10,093 bases of DNA from an uncultured Halioglobus sp. (GTDB lineage Bacteria; Pseudomonadota; Gammaproteobacteria; Pseudomonadales; Halieaceae): contig CAJQQW010000060.1 of NCBI GenBank assembly GCA_905480565.1, positions 1 to 10,093 on the forward strand, given 5' to 3'. How positions within the stretch are numbered: position 1 is the stretch's first letter; every line of letters begins with the position of its first letter. Both the position numbers and the translations under genes were made by a program. This document shows positions 1-6,866 of the stretch, one piece after another. The notes under the pieces are model-generated. The model did no database searches. It had not been told where the DNA came from and worked only from the letters and a program-made list of their open reading frames with translations.

Positions 1-1
1 T

Positions 2-1261
2 GACGATCTCGGCTATGGAGACATCGGTGCCGGCGCAGCGGATAATGCACTGCTCGTAACGCCACACATCGACCGTCTGGCCAGCAACGGTGTGTCCCTC
101 ACTGACTTCCATTCTCCCTCACCCATTTGCACCCCGTCCCGCGCCGCCTATCTCACCGGACGTCTTGCTCCCAGAGCAGGTTTACCCAACGTAGTATTCC
201 CCTCTGGTAGCCTGAAGGGCTTACTGTTTAATACGCTGGCCGCCCCGGAACTCAATATTCGCCTACCCGCAGAAGAAATCACCCTGGCCGATATCCTGAG
301 AGCGTCTGGTTTCGCCACCGCCATGGTGGGCAAATGGCACCTTGGCGACCACAGCCCTTCTTTGCCGAATGACATGGGGTTCGAATTTTTTTACGGCGCG
401 CTATACAGCAACGACATGGAACCTTTCGCCCTCTACCACGATCGCGAGGTCGTGGTGCCCGCGCCGGTAGATCAACGTTTACTCACCGAACTCTACACAA
501 AGGCGGCCAAACGTTTTATTGAAAAAGAAGCAGGCAGTAAACCTTTTTTTCTTTACTTCGCGCACAACTTTCCGCATGACCCGCTGCATGTAAGAGACAC
601 ACGCAGGGGCCAATCTGATGGCGGGCTTTACGGGGATGTATTGTCAGAAATTGACGACAGTGTGGGTGTCATCATTGATACCCTGAAGCGACAGAATGCA
701 CTGGAGAATACCCTCATCATTATGACGTCCGACAACGGCCCCTGGTTTTTGGGGGATGCGGGCAACCAGCGTGGGCGCAAGGGCAACACGTTCGAAGGCG
801 GCATGCGGGTTCCTTTTATCGCTCATTGGCCCGCGGCCATAGAGGGCGGGCGATCAGAGCCCGCCATGGCAATGGGTACAGACCTCGTTCCCACGGTACT
901 GGAGTTGCTGCAGTTGCCCTTCCCCAACGACCGCCAGCTCGATGGCCGCAGTGTCCTTGGCACATTGTTGAACGGCGAACCCACTCCCCACGATTACCTT
1001 TACTACTATGAAGGCGAGACGCTGTTCGCCGTGCGCGACCAGCGCTTCAAGTATCGCGGGGCTGCCGGTGTGTTTTACAGCACTGATCAGATGCCTGTGG
1101 GAGGCTCAATACCGCAAAAAGAATGGCTGTTCGACCTGAGGGGAGACCCCAGGGAGTCCTATGACACTTCAGACCGCCACCCACGCGATCTCGAGCGACT
1201 GCGCAGCGCATTTCTGGCCAAGCAGCAAGACATGCTCGATAACCCGCGCGGCTGGCAGTAA
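2..1261 (+). CDS. Type I (formylglycine-dependent) sulfatase, 5'-truncated by window edge
   Basis: This is a partial gene. The open frame runs from base 2 with no stop, so the GTG at 92 is internal and the true start lies before the window. The 419 visible residues begin at the metal-binding Asp-Asp of the N-terminal DDLGYGD motif. The C-T-P-S-R sulfatase signature is at residues 43-47, where Cys43 would be oxidised to the catalytic formylglycine. The second signature, GKWHLG, is at 110-115, a His-rich FAHNFPHDPLH segment follows near 187, the metal ligands DNG are at 244-246, and the active-site Lys (RGRKG) is at 260. Together these mark an arylsulfatase-A-like S1 sulfatase that hydrolyses sulfate esters. 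Such enzymes are usually exported, but the signal peptide is outside the window. The substrate (aryl or carbohydrate sulfate) cannot be told. A methyltransferase gene follows 76 bases downstream on the same strand. Confidence 0.95.
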   Translation, partial: DDLGYGDIGAGAADNALLVTPHIDRLASNGVSLTDFHSPSPICTPSRAAYLTGRLAPRAGLPNVVFPSGSLKGLLFNTLAAPELNIRLPAEEITLADILRASGFATAMVGKWHLGDHSPSLPNDMGFEFFYGALYSNDMEPFALYHDREVVVPAPVDQRLLTELYTKAAKRFIEKEAGSKPFFLYFAHNFPHDPLHVRDTRRGQSDGGLYGDVLSEIDDSVGVIIDTLKRQNALENTLIIMTSDNGPWFLGDAGNQRGRKGNTFEGGMRVPFIAHWPAAIEGGRSEPAMAMGTDLVPTVLELLQLPFPNDRQLDGRSVLGTLLNGEPTPHDYLYYYEGETLFAVRDQRFKYRGAAGVFYSTDQMPVGGSIPQKEWLFDLRGDPRESYDTSDRHPRDLERLRSAFLAKQQDMLDNPRGWQ

Positions 1262-1285
1262 CTGAGACACAGCGCTTAACTTGCT

Positions 1286-1315
1286 GTGACAGAACGATGT
1301 GGCGGTTGATATAAC
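1286..1315 (+). promoter_or_regulatory. Possible sigma70 promoter for the COMT-like gene
   Basis: GTGACA (1286-1291) matches the -35 consensus at 5 of 6 bases. TATAAC (1310-1315) matches the -10 consensus at 5 of 6. They are 18 bases apart. Transcription would start near 1322, giving a very short leader that begins at the ribosome site. This could give the methyltransferase its own expression, separate from the sulfatase. It is judged by eye only. Confidence 0.35.
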
Positions 1316-1320
1316 ACCAC

Positions 1321-1326
1321 AAGGAG
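1321..1326 (+). promoter_or_regulatory. Ribosome binding site deciding the start of the COMT-like gene
   Basis: AAGGAG lies 11 bases before the ATG at 1338. The in-frame upstream GTG at 1299 has no comparable site, and translation from it would run through this sequence. The ATG at 1338 is therefore preferred. Confidence 0.65.
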
Positions 1327-1337
1327 TGAACCGATCT

Positions 1338-2111
1338 ATGCAATGGTGGCGATTCCTGCATCCCTCAGCACTGGGCTTCACGCTGAAAACATCCTCGCAG
1401 GCTCTTCTAGATAAAGTGAGACAGGCACCACCGCGCACCGTACAGGCAACGCGTTTTGTGGCAGAGCATGCGCGCAGTGGAGACCCACTGAGTGTTCTCC
1501 AAACGCTGGACCGCTTTGCGAGGGAAGAGCGCTGGCTGATGAGCGTGGGGCCCGACAAGGGGCCGCTCATCACAGAACTGGCAGAGCGCGTGCCACCTGG
1601 CGCCAGAGTGCTGGAGTTGGGCAGCTACTGCGGTTATTCCGCTGTGATGATGGCCAGCACACTGGGCCCACAGGCAAATATCATCTCGGTAGATATCGAT
1701 GCAACCGCGATAGAGTGTGCACGCCAAAATGTTGAAATGGCCGGGCTCTCCAGCCAGGTTACGTTTATACAGGGGCCGTCATCACAGATTGTTTCAACGT
1801 TGACAGGGCATTTCGATCTGGTCTTTCTGGATCACTGGAAAGACCTTTACAAAGGAGACCTGCAGACTATTGAAGAACGCGGACTAATCGGCTACGGAAG
1901 CATCGTCGTTGCGGACAATGTGGGCGAAATTTTCGCGCCGAAAAAATTTCTCGACTATGTTCGCAATTGCGGTCTTTACGACTGCGAGCATCGCCGAGCA
2001 ACCATAGAGTATACGCGGGTTCCGGACGCGGTAGAGATTGCTGTTTACCGATCCGATCCGCTCGATAGCCAATCTCAGGCCGCGCCCAAAGATACCTCTC
2101 CAGCAGCATAA
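1338..2111 (+). CDS. COMT-like class I SAM-dependent O-methyltransferase
   Basis: This 257-residue protein transfers a methyl group from S-adenosylmethionine and most resembles catechol O-methyltransferase. The SAM-binding motif ELGSYCGYS (93-101) is nearly the animal COMT motif. The metal and catalytic set is intact: Asp165 and Lys168 in LDHWKD, Asp193-Asn194 in ADN, and Glu224, corresponding to rat COMT Asp141, Lys144, Asp169, Asn170 and Glu199. Trp66, Met68 and Lys74 match COMT Trp38, Met40 and Lys46. A Mg2+-dependent cytosolic enzyme acting on a catechol or similar vicinal diol/phenol is therefore likely, but the native substrate is unknown. About 40 N-terminal residues precede the COMT-like core. 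The start at 1338 follows from its AAGGAG site; a GTG at 1299 would add 13 residues. The end overlaps the convergent SRPBCC gene by 37 bases. Confidence 0.9.
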   Translation: MQWWRFLHPSALGFTLKTSSQALLDKVRQAPPRTVQATRFVAEHARSGDPLSVLQTLDRFAREERWLMSVGPDKGPLITELAERVPPGARVLELGSYCGYSAVMMASTLGPQANIISVDIDATAIECARQNVEMAGLSSQVTFIQGPSSQIVSTLTGHFDLVFLDHWKDLYKGDLQTIEERGLIGYGSIVVADNVGEIFAPKKFLDYVRNCGLYDCEHRRATIEYTRVPDAVEIAVYRSDPLDSQSQAAPKDTSPAA

Positions 2112-2533
2112 GCTTCGGTGTATTTGCGGAATTTTCGGAACATTATTTTATTGGCTAGCCAGATAGCCGGACGAGTGAAAGGCATCAGGCGACGAGAGAG
2201 TCCGTTCACTTCCATCGCCATGTACCACTCCACCCGGCAACTGCCATTACCCAGATCAGTCACGCGGTAGTCTTCGAGGAAACTCCTCGTCGCATCTTTG
2301 CTGGAGCCCAGGAAGGTAAACGCCATACGCTTACCCCGCTCCCACTTGACGAATTCCTCATAGCCAATCATGTCGCCCATCATGTGGACGCTGCGCGTGG
2401 TGCCCACGCCATAGGGCTGGGGAGACGTCCACTCAACTTTTTCAATGGGTAGAGCCCACTCGGTCCAGGCGTTGGCGTCCTCGAACACATCAAAAATCTG
2501 CTCCGGGCTTGCCGCAACGATCTCTATAGCCAC
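2075..2533 (-). CDS. SRPBCC-fold (polyketide cyclase/START-like) protein
   Basis: The N-terminus (residues 1-26) has the usual SRPBCC opening: a beta strand, then A-A-S-P-E-Q-I-F-D-V-F, then an A-W-x-E-W segment. Later come a G-x-G-T turn, alternating strands including VKWERGKRMAF, and a long C-terminal amphipathic helix rich in Arg and Lys. This suits a small hydrophobic-ligand-binding protein such as a lipid or aromatic carrier or cyclase. The family has no diagnostic catalytic residues, so ligand and reaction are unknown. I prefer the GTG at 2533 (152 residues) because GAGGAA lies 7 bases upstream and the protein then begins right at the fold. An ATG at 2611 would add 26 residues unlike the family and lacks a clear ribosome site. 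The gene lies downstream of the DUF3581-like gene after a 297-base gap and is convergent with the methyltransferase, overlapping it by 37 bases. Confidence 0.8.
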   Translation of the reverse strand: MAIEIVAASPEQIFDVFEDANAWTEWALPIEKVEWTSPQPYGVGTTRSVHMMGDMIGYEEFVKWERGKRMAFTFLGSSKDATRSFLEDYRVTDLGNGSCRVEWYMAMEVNGLSRRLMPFTRPAIWLANKIMFRKFRKYTEAYAAGEVSLGAA

Positions 2534-2830
2534 AAATACGTTCCTCGTCTGCTCGAGAAACTCCACACCCACTTTTTGGCACTTGTAATAGTCGCCCAAA
2601 ATTGTCCCCATAAAATTATGAACTCGCTGTAAGGGGTCGCACTGTACACTACCCAGACACCGGTTAACCAGCGCAGCCCAACGTATTTAAAGCTGCAGGC
2701 CGCCGATAGCAATGCGGCACACTGATTTTTTGATTCTGAAAAATACCCTGGCCGATAGATTCGCCGGCAGCGACGACCATATAATAAAACCTGCCGGATA
2801 AATGAGGGGGACTGATCAGTTTTTAGTCTG
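2534..2830. other. Intergenic region between the DUF3581-like and SRPBCC genes
   Basis: I see no convincing gene here. The region holds a 7-base inverted repeat (CCGGCAG at 2764-2770, CTGCCGG at 2791-2797) whose loop contains TATAAT on the plus strand, although no plus-strand gene follows. It also holds the palindromes ACTGATCAGT (2811-2820) and GGTTAACC (2662-2669). A weak minus-strand promoter candidate for the SRPBCC gene is TTGCTA (2707-2712) with TTAAAT (2685-2690), 16 bases apart. No clear terminator with a T tract follows the DUF3581-like gene. Confidence 0.4.
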
Positions 2831-3535
2831 CTAGACGCTTAGCGTACGAACTCGCTCTTCGTAACGATTAATTGCCTCTGCGTTAAGCTGCTTATCGTAG
2901 GGCTTCAAGCCGCTGAGCAGCATGCACTTTTTACCGCGCCCAACAATTTCTCCGTTTGATACCAGGTGAAAAGCCAGATCTACGCTACCCCGTTTGCCAT
3001 TGATCTCCACGCGGTGCCTGTCGCTCTCCAGCAACGCCCCGCTTATATCCAGGGTGTCGAGGTCGATCACCATACTCTGGTACATCACGATAGGACGGTC
3101 CGGGTTAATCATAACCCCCTGATCCGCCAGCAGCGGCACCAGTACGCGAGGAAACGTCTGGCCGGAAAACTCTACGTAACTCTGCGTGATGCTTTTAACA
3201 AGCGCCTCGTCCTGGCGAGATTCCCCCGAAATGTTTATCTGCAAGTATTCTCGACCGCCTTCGTCTAACAACCGCATGCCCGGCGACGGTTCTGGTGGAA
3301 TTAGCTCAACGCCCTCAACCACCATGCCGGAGAATATGAACTCCATGTGCTGACTCACGCCGTAGCGGGCCAGTATCACGGCAAAAAGTAAGTCTCCGGG
3401 TATGCAGAAGCGTTTCGCATCCACGTCGTGGATCGGATTGAAATCATTGGCCATATTCTTGGCGAATTCACTGCCCTGCTCGCGAGTGAAGCTGATTCGG
3501 CCGTTTGTCTTGTCATAGTAATCATCGATAATCAT
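2831..3535 (-). CDS. DUF3581-like, probable hotdog-fold protein
   Basis: This 234-residue protein resembles the DUF3581 family as I remember it, which is a length and motif judgement, not a search result. The marker is DFNPIHD (31-37) followed by KRFCIPGDLLFA (41-52). The N-P-I-H-x-D core resembles the active-site segment of MaoC-type hotdog hydratases and thioesterases, where Asp and His are catalytic, so a hotdog fold acting on an acyl thioester or a similar ligand is reasonable. The function of the family is not known to me. There is no signal peptide or membrane segment, so it is probably cytosolic. The ATG at 3535 is preceded by GAGGT at a longer than usual distance. The gene is 69 bases downstream of the PPTase gene, with its own possible extended -10 promoter in that gap, so it may be only partly co-transcribed with the sulfotransferase operon. 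Confidence 0.75.
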   Translation of the reverse strand: MIIDDYYDKTNGRISFTREQGSEFAKNMANDFNPIHDVDAKRFCIPGDLLFAVILARYGVSQHMEFIFSGMVVEGVELIPPEPSPGMRLLDEGGREYLQINISGESRQDEALVKSITQSYVEFSGQTFPRVLVPLLADQGVMINPDRPIVMYQSMVIDLDTLDISGALLESDRHRVEINGKRGSVDLAFHLVSNGEIVGRGKKCMLLSGLKPYDKQLNAEAINRYEERVRTLSV

Positions 3536-3574
3536 GGCTATTCAGCTTTACCTCGACGTGCATTAACAGGCCGT

Positions 3575-3583
3575 ATTTTAACA
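3575..3583 (-). promoter_or_regulatory. Possible extended -10 promoter for the DUF3581-like gene
   Basis: Read on the minus strand the sequence is TGTTAAAAT, which fits the extended -10 form TGnTATAAT with one mismatch. No good -35 box is visible. Transcription would start near 3568, giving a leader of about 33 bases before the ATG at 3535. Confidence 0.35.
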
Positions 3584-3604
3584 GCATTTCATCGCACGAG
3601 GTGA

Positions 3605-4336
3605 TTACCCCGCAGGTGTGAGACTGGTGGCGCGAAGGGAGACGGTACGCTCTGTGGCTGCACCCTGTGAATCCAGTTCTATAAGCGTTACGCCGGGCGC
3701 GCCTCCGTCACCCATCCAGCACACAGCCATGCGATAGTTCTCCAGCGGGTCCAGTAAAAAATAGGTGGACGGATCCGCGCTATCATCAGTGAAGCAGGCT
3801 ATATGCCCAGGCCCATCCTCGTGCAAACTGAAGTCAAATCCGTAGGCTTTCAAACCAGGAGCAAGCGCCTCACCACGGGCCTTCACGGCGCACTCCTTGA
3901 GGGTCCAGTAATCGAAAAAGCGTTGTTCTCGCAATTGATCGGGACACGTCTCAAGCAGTGCCAACTCTTCCGGACGAAAGTATCGGCGCGCCACCTTTAG
4001 CGACGCTCGACGGGGATCACAATACTCAAGGTCGACCCCCACCGCCACCTCGCGACTGACTGCGCAAACCAACCAGTCACCGCTGTGGCTGAGATTAAAC
4101 TCGATAGACTGTGCACCTCCTCCCAGCGCGGGCTTGCCGTGCTCCCCCTCATCAAAATGCAACTCGGCCGCCGGCGCTCCGACGTAGCTGGAAAGAACCG
4201 CTCGCTTGAAGGCATCGGAGCTTGCAAAGCTGTCGTTACGGGCGAGCCAAAGGTGAACGCAATTGGCCTCCAGAACAATATTTTCGAGACTGTCTATCAC
4301 CCTCAAGTGATCAGAAACGCTGGATAGTTTTGCCAA
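3605..4336 (-). CDS. Sfp-type 4'-phosphopantetheinyl transferase
   Basis: The enzyme moves phosphopantetheine from coenzyme A to a serine of acyl or peptidyl carrier proteins. All family motifs are present, numbered from the longest frame: GKPAL (67-71), FNLSHSGD (80-87) with the conserved His84, GVDLEY (100-105) with Mg2+ ligands Asp102 and Glu104, RYFRPEE (118-124), and WTLKECAVKA (144-153) with Glu148 and Lys152. The length of about 230-243 residues is normal for the Sfp/EntD/HetI class. It lies last in the tightly packed sulfotransferase operon. The start is uncertain: TTG at 4336 overlaps the oxygenase gene by 26 bases and has no well-spaced ribosome site, whereas GTG at 4300 lies 10 bases past the oxygenase stop, keeps the whole domain, and could be reached by coupled re-initiation. 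No carrier protein, polyketide synthase or NRPS gene is in the window, so its target is elsewhere. Confidence 0.92.
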   Translation of the reverse strand: MAKLSSVSDHLRVIDSLENIVLEANCVHLWLARNDSFASSDAFKRAVLSSYVGAPAAELHFDEGEHGKPALGGGAQSIEFNLSHSGDWLVCAVSREVAVGVDLEYCDPRRASLKVARRYFRPEELALLETCPDQLREQRFFDYWTLKECAVKARGEALAPGLKAYGFDFSLHEDGPGHIACFTDDSADPSTYFLLDPLENYRMAVCWMGDGGAPGVTLIELDSQGAATERTVSLRATSLTPAG

Positions 4337-5024
4337 TGATCCGGTCGCGCACCTTCCAGAACAGGCTGTCAGGATTGATCACCACAATAAAGACCTTGCG
4401 CAGCTTATCGTCGGGGCAGGCTATCGGCCGCACCGCATGCCAGGAGTGATCGGTGCGCAGCATAAGAGCACTGGCATTGCCGATAGACTCGAACTCGATG
4501 ATGTCGTCAAAGTCTTCGAGAGCGGGTGCGGTGTTGTAATCCAGCTGACCGCCATCATCAAGGGCCAGGGTCGCGCCGCCCCAAGCCGGATCCCAACTCT
4601 CCTTCGAATTGAAGTAAAATAAATGCGAGCCGTGCTCCCGACGGGCGTCGCAATGCGGCGAAACATCGGCGCCGCTGGGGGTGTAATGCCAATGAAAACG
4701 AAACTCTACCTTACGCGCGCCCAGTAATCGCTGAATCTCTCCCCGATAAGCGTCTGAGCACAGCTCAGCTATAAACTCCTGCCACGGCTCTGGTACGGGC
4801 AGACCGGGCCTGTACTCCAGCGAGTGACGATCGTGCGGCGCCTGTCCCGCTCGACGGCTCTTACCCATAATCGCATCGAACATTTCCAGTGGCGGCATGT
4901 TATCCAACAATGCCTGAAACCCCTCGTGATGCAGCAGCGGCTTGTTCAGGTAAGGATAAGGCGAAACTGACATGAACTCGTCGGTAGGCACTGCCCGCAG
5001 CTGTTCAATGTCGAGATATTTCAT
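4311..5024 (-). CDS. Fe(II)/2-oxoglutarate-dependent oxygenase (prolyl-4-hydroxylase-like)
   Basis: This 237-residue protein has the double-stranded beta-helix signature of 2OG oxygenases. The iron-binding H-x-D is His124-Cys-Asp126, the distal iron ligand is probably His196 in SWHAV, and Arg209 in LRKVF is placed to bind 2-oxoglutarate. The segment WDPAWGGATLAL (144-155) is the usual strand and turn between them in prolyl-4-hydroxylase-like members. It would hydroxylate a substrate using O2 and 2-oxoglutarate, releasing succinate and CO2. The substrate may be a small molecule, lipid, glycan or peptide; the sequence does not decide. The ATG at 5024 overlaps the upstream glycosyltransferase stop as ATGA, which points to translational coupling in the operon. 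There is no signal peptide, so it is cytosolic. Confidence 0.85.
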   Translation of the reverse strand: MKYLDIEQLRAVPTDEFMSVSPYPYLNKPLLHHEGFQALLDNMPPLEMFDAIMGKSRRAGQAPHDRHSLEYRPGLPVPEPWQEFIAELCSDAYRGEIQRLLGARKVEFRFHWHYTPSGADVSPHCDARREHGSHLFYFNSKESWDPAWGGATLALDDGGQLDYNTAPALEDFDDIIEFESIGNASALMLRTDHSWHAVRPIACPDDKLRKVFIVVINPDSLFWKVRDRIIGKTIQRF

Positions 5025-5935
5025 GCTGCCCGGTGTTCCAGTTTGGGTGTTCGCGCCAGTACCTCAAAGGCATCATGGCGCACATGATTCCTGTCGATCT
5101 CATCGCGCACCAGTGTCTCGGTTATATGACCCACCTCCAGGCACTCCTTCAAAAGTCCGAAGAAAAACGACTCCTGCTGCCGGTCCGGGTGCTGTTTGTA
5201 GCGGCCCAACAGCCCATACTGGCCGAAGACCCTCGCCCGCAATCGGTTGGCTGACGCCAACACAGGCTTGTTCTTGAACTTGTCCGCCGGAATGTAATCG
5301 ACAGGCAGACCTGTTTTCCAGGGCTGGGTTTTTCGTTTGGTATTGTGCAGCAGGCGGGTATTGGCATCGAGGTGATCAAAGTCGTTCCAGTAATCTTCGA
5401 GGAAGCCAATATTCTCAGGACTCTCGTGAGCCAGGACCATCCACTCCTTGTAGTCTTGCTCTCGGCGAAACAGTGCATCGAATTCTGCCTCCGCGTCCCA
5501 GTGTCGAAGCTTGGCACACTCCATGAGCATTACGCTGGTCGCCACCTGGTCGACTTTGCCCGCCTTCGCAGAGCGACGCCGACCCATAACAGCAGCACCG
5601 CCCATGTCTCGCTCAAAAAGTTCGAAAATATCCCCGACCGCGAAGATATCCGGATCGGTAAGCACCGCCCTGCCCTGCCAGTTCATCAATTTCGGTGGCA
5701 GAAAACGCAGCGGAGTGAATGACTGCAGATCATCCATATGCCAGACGCGGGTGGTGCCGCCGCGCAGGAAGGTCTGACCCTCCTTTGCTGCAAGATAGGG
5801 GTGATTTTTTGTGTGTATAAACTGCACATCGAACTCATCGGCATGAGCAGAGTTGCGGCGGAACGAATACTCTGCCACCAGTGCGCCCAGCCACTGACGT
5901 TCGTTGGTATGGATAAATACGCAGCGGTCTTTCAC
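5021..5935 (-). CDS. Glycosyltransferase-like protein (GT-A fold, GT8-like)
   Basis: The 304 residues read like a GT-A sugar-nucleotide transferase. An N-terminal strand (VFIHTNERQ) opens the fold. LTDPDIFAVGDIFELF (92-107) carries Asp94-Pro-Asp96, the likely metal- and nucleotide-binding DxD motif, followed by the V-G-D-I-F-E-L-F helix typical of GT8-like enzymes. A distal LHNT...TQPWKTG segment, near residues 218-232, resembles the H...KPW element of GT8 C-termini. Donor and acceptor are unknown, and the exact family assignment is tentative. The GTG at 5935 is chosen because it overlaps the sulfotransferase stop as GTGA and has GGAGG 4 bases upstream (5940-5944). An ATG at 5986 would overlap that gene by 55 bases and add 17 residues that look out of place. 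It is the middle gene of the sulfotransferase-glycosyltransferase-oxygenase run. Confidence 0.7.
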   Translation of the reverse strand: MKDRCVFIHTNERQWLGALVAEYSFRRNSAHADEFDVQFIHTKNHPYLAAKEGQTFLRGGTTRVWHMDDLQSFTPLRFLPPKLMNWQGRAVLTDPDIFAVGDIFELFERDMGGAAVMGRRRSAKAGKVDQVATSVMLMECAKLRHWDAEAEFDALFRREQDYKEWMVLAHESPENIGFLEDYWNDFDHLDANTRLLHNTKRKTQPWKTGLPVDYIPADKFKNKPVLASANRLRARVFGQYGLLGRYKQHPDRQQESFFFGLLKECLEVGHITETLVRDEIDRNHVRHDAFEVLARTPKLEHRAA

Positions 5936-6858
5936 CCCGCCTCCGAGGCTTCTGCACTGGTGTAGCCAAATGCTGGCAACATGCACGAATCTACCATGGC
6001 AACCAGCTCAGCCACTTGATTGTCATCAAAATAATCCCGATACCCCCCTACCTTGGCCTTCCGCACTTTATAGGTATTGGGGTCATTAACATCCTTCGCC
6101 TGAACACGGCTGCCGCTGCGCCAGAAGTAGTTCTCCTGCTCTTTTTTGCGCAGGTTCTCCACCGAGGCAAACTCTGCCGTATCTGCGAGGTACTCAGGAA
6201 TCGCCTCGAGATTGAGGAATTCCACGATACGCTCCATTTCCTGTTCCGGGTTGGCGCGCAAATCTTCGTAGCGCACCACAAGCAGCTCCTTGATATGGGG
6301 CAACTCCCGGGCCCAGTTGTTCATAAACTCTATAATATGATTCAGCCCCTGCCCCTCATGTTTTACGAAGTCATACACTGATATCTCGGCATCGTGAGGC
6401 GGGTAATTGTTCATGGCTTTCTTTTCAGGCCGCATACGAAACTTCCACTGGTGAAATTGGGAAACCGCCACGTCAATCGGGTTGCGCACCAGCAATACCG
6501 TCTTTTTGTCGTAGAAATCCTTCTTGGAATCAACATTACCGGTGTACCTGCGCAGGTAATTGTCATGGGTGAAGAAGATCTTCGGGATGCTACTGTTGAG
6601 CCGCGTGTAGTTGTCAAATCCCATCAGAATATTATCGGGCAGCTTGTAGACTAACTGGTAATAGCGGGAAATCATCACCCGCACCCAGGTACGGCCGCTT
6701 TTACCATAGGACGCGAAAACGTACTGGCAGCGGTTATACTTCCAGAATTCCTCCTTACCACGACGCCAGCGTTGCAGATCGTGTGCCTTTTCCTCCGGTA
6801 AAAATACCGAAATCGCGCGTACCAACCACTTGATCAGTCGCTTGATAATCATGTGCAT
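5932..6858 (-). CDS. PAPS-dependent sulfotransferase
   Basis: This 308-residue enzyme transfers a sulfuryl group from 3'-phosphoadenosine 5'-phosphosulfate (PAPS). The 5'-phosphosulfate loop is SYGKSGRTW (50-58) and the 3'-phosphate motif is LLVRNPIDVAVSQFHQW (122-138), with Arg125 and Ser133 in the usual places. His98 in FFTHDN is the candidate catalytic base, and a Gly-rich KVGGYRDYF segment near the C-terminus matches the second PAPS-binding region. This is the Sulfotransfer_1 type, soluble or peripheral. The N-terminus (MHMIIKRLIKWLVRAISVFL) is basic and amphipathic and may touch membrane, which would suit a lipid or glycan acceptor. The ATG at 6858 has AAGGGA 8 bases upstream; a TTG at 6924 would add 22 residues and lacks support. 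It is first in the operon, behind a hairpin-bearing leader. Confidence 0.93.
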   Translation of the reverse strand: MHMIIKRLIKWLVRAISVFLPEEKAHDLQRWRRGKEEFWKYNRCQYVFASYGKSGRTWVRVMISRYYQLVYKLPDNILMGFDNYTRLNSSIPKIFFTHDNYLRRYTGNVDSKKDFYDKKTVLLVRNPIDVAVSQFHQWKFRMRPEKKAMNNYPPHDAEISVYDFVKHEGQGLNHIIEFMNNWARELPHIKELLVVRYEDLRANPEQEMERIVEFLNLEAIPEYLADTAEFASVENLRKKEQENYFWRSGSRVQAKDVNDPNTYKVRKAKVGGYRDYFDDNQVAELVAMVDSCMLPAFGYTSAEASEAG

Positions 6859-6866
6859 GAGTATTT

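Noticed and set aside
1268..1288. CACAGC/GCTGTG hairpin after the sulfatase stop as a terminator
   Set aside because: The stem is six pairs and is not followed by a T tract, so it is not a convincing rho-independent terminator.
1169..1573. Minus-strand open frame across the sulfatase/methyltransferase junction
   Set aside because: It overlaps strong motif-bearing genes on the plus strand and has low-complexity Ser/Arg/Cys composition with no family features.
2534..2611. Upstream ATG start for the SRPBCC gene
   Set aside because: It has no ribosome site and adds residues unlike the family; the GTG at 2533 has GAGGAA at 7 bases. It cannot be fully excluded.
5936..5986. N-terminal extension of the glycosyltransferase from the ATG at 5986
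   Set aside because: It would overlap the sulfotransferase by 55 bases; the GTG at 5935 has GGAGG upstream and a GTGA junction like its neighbours.
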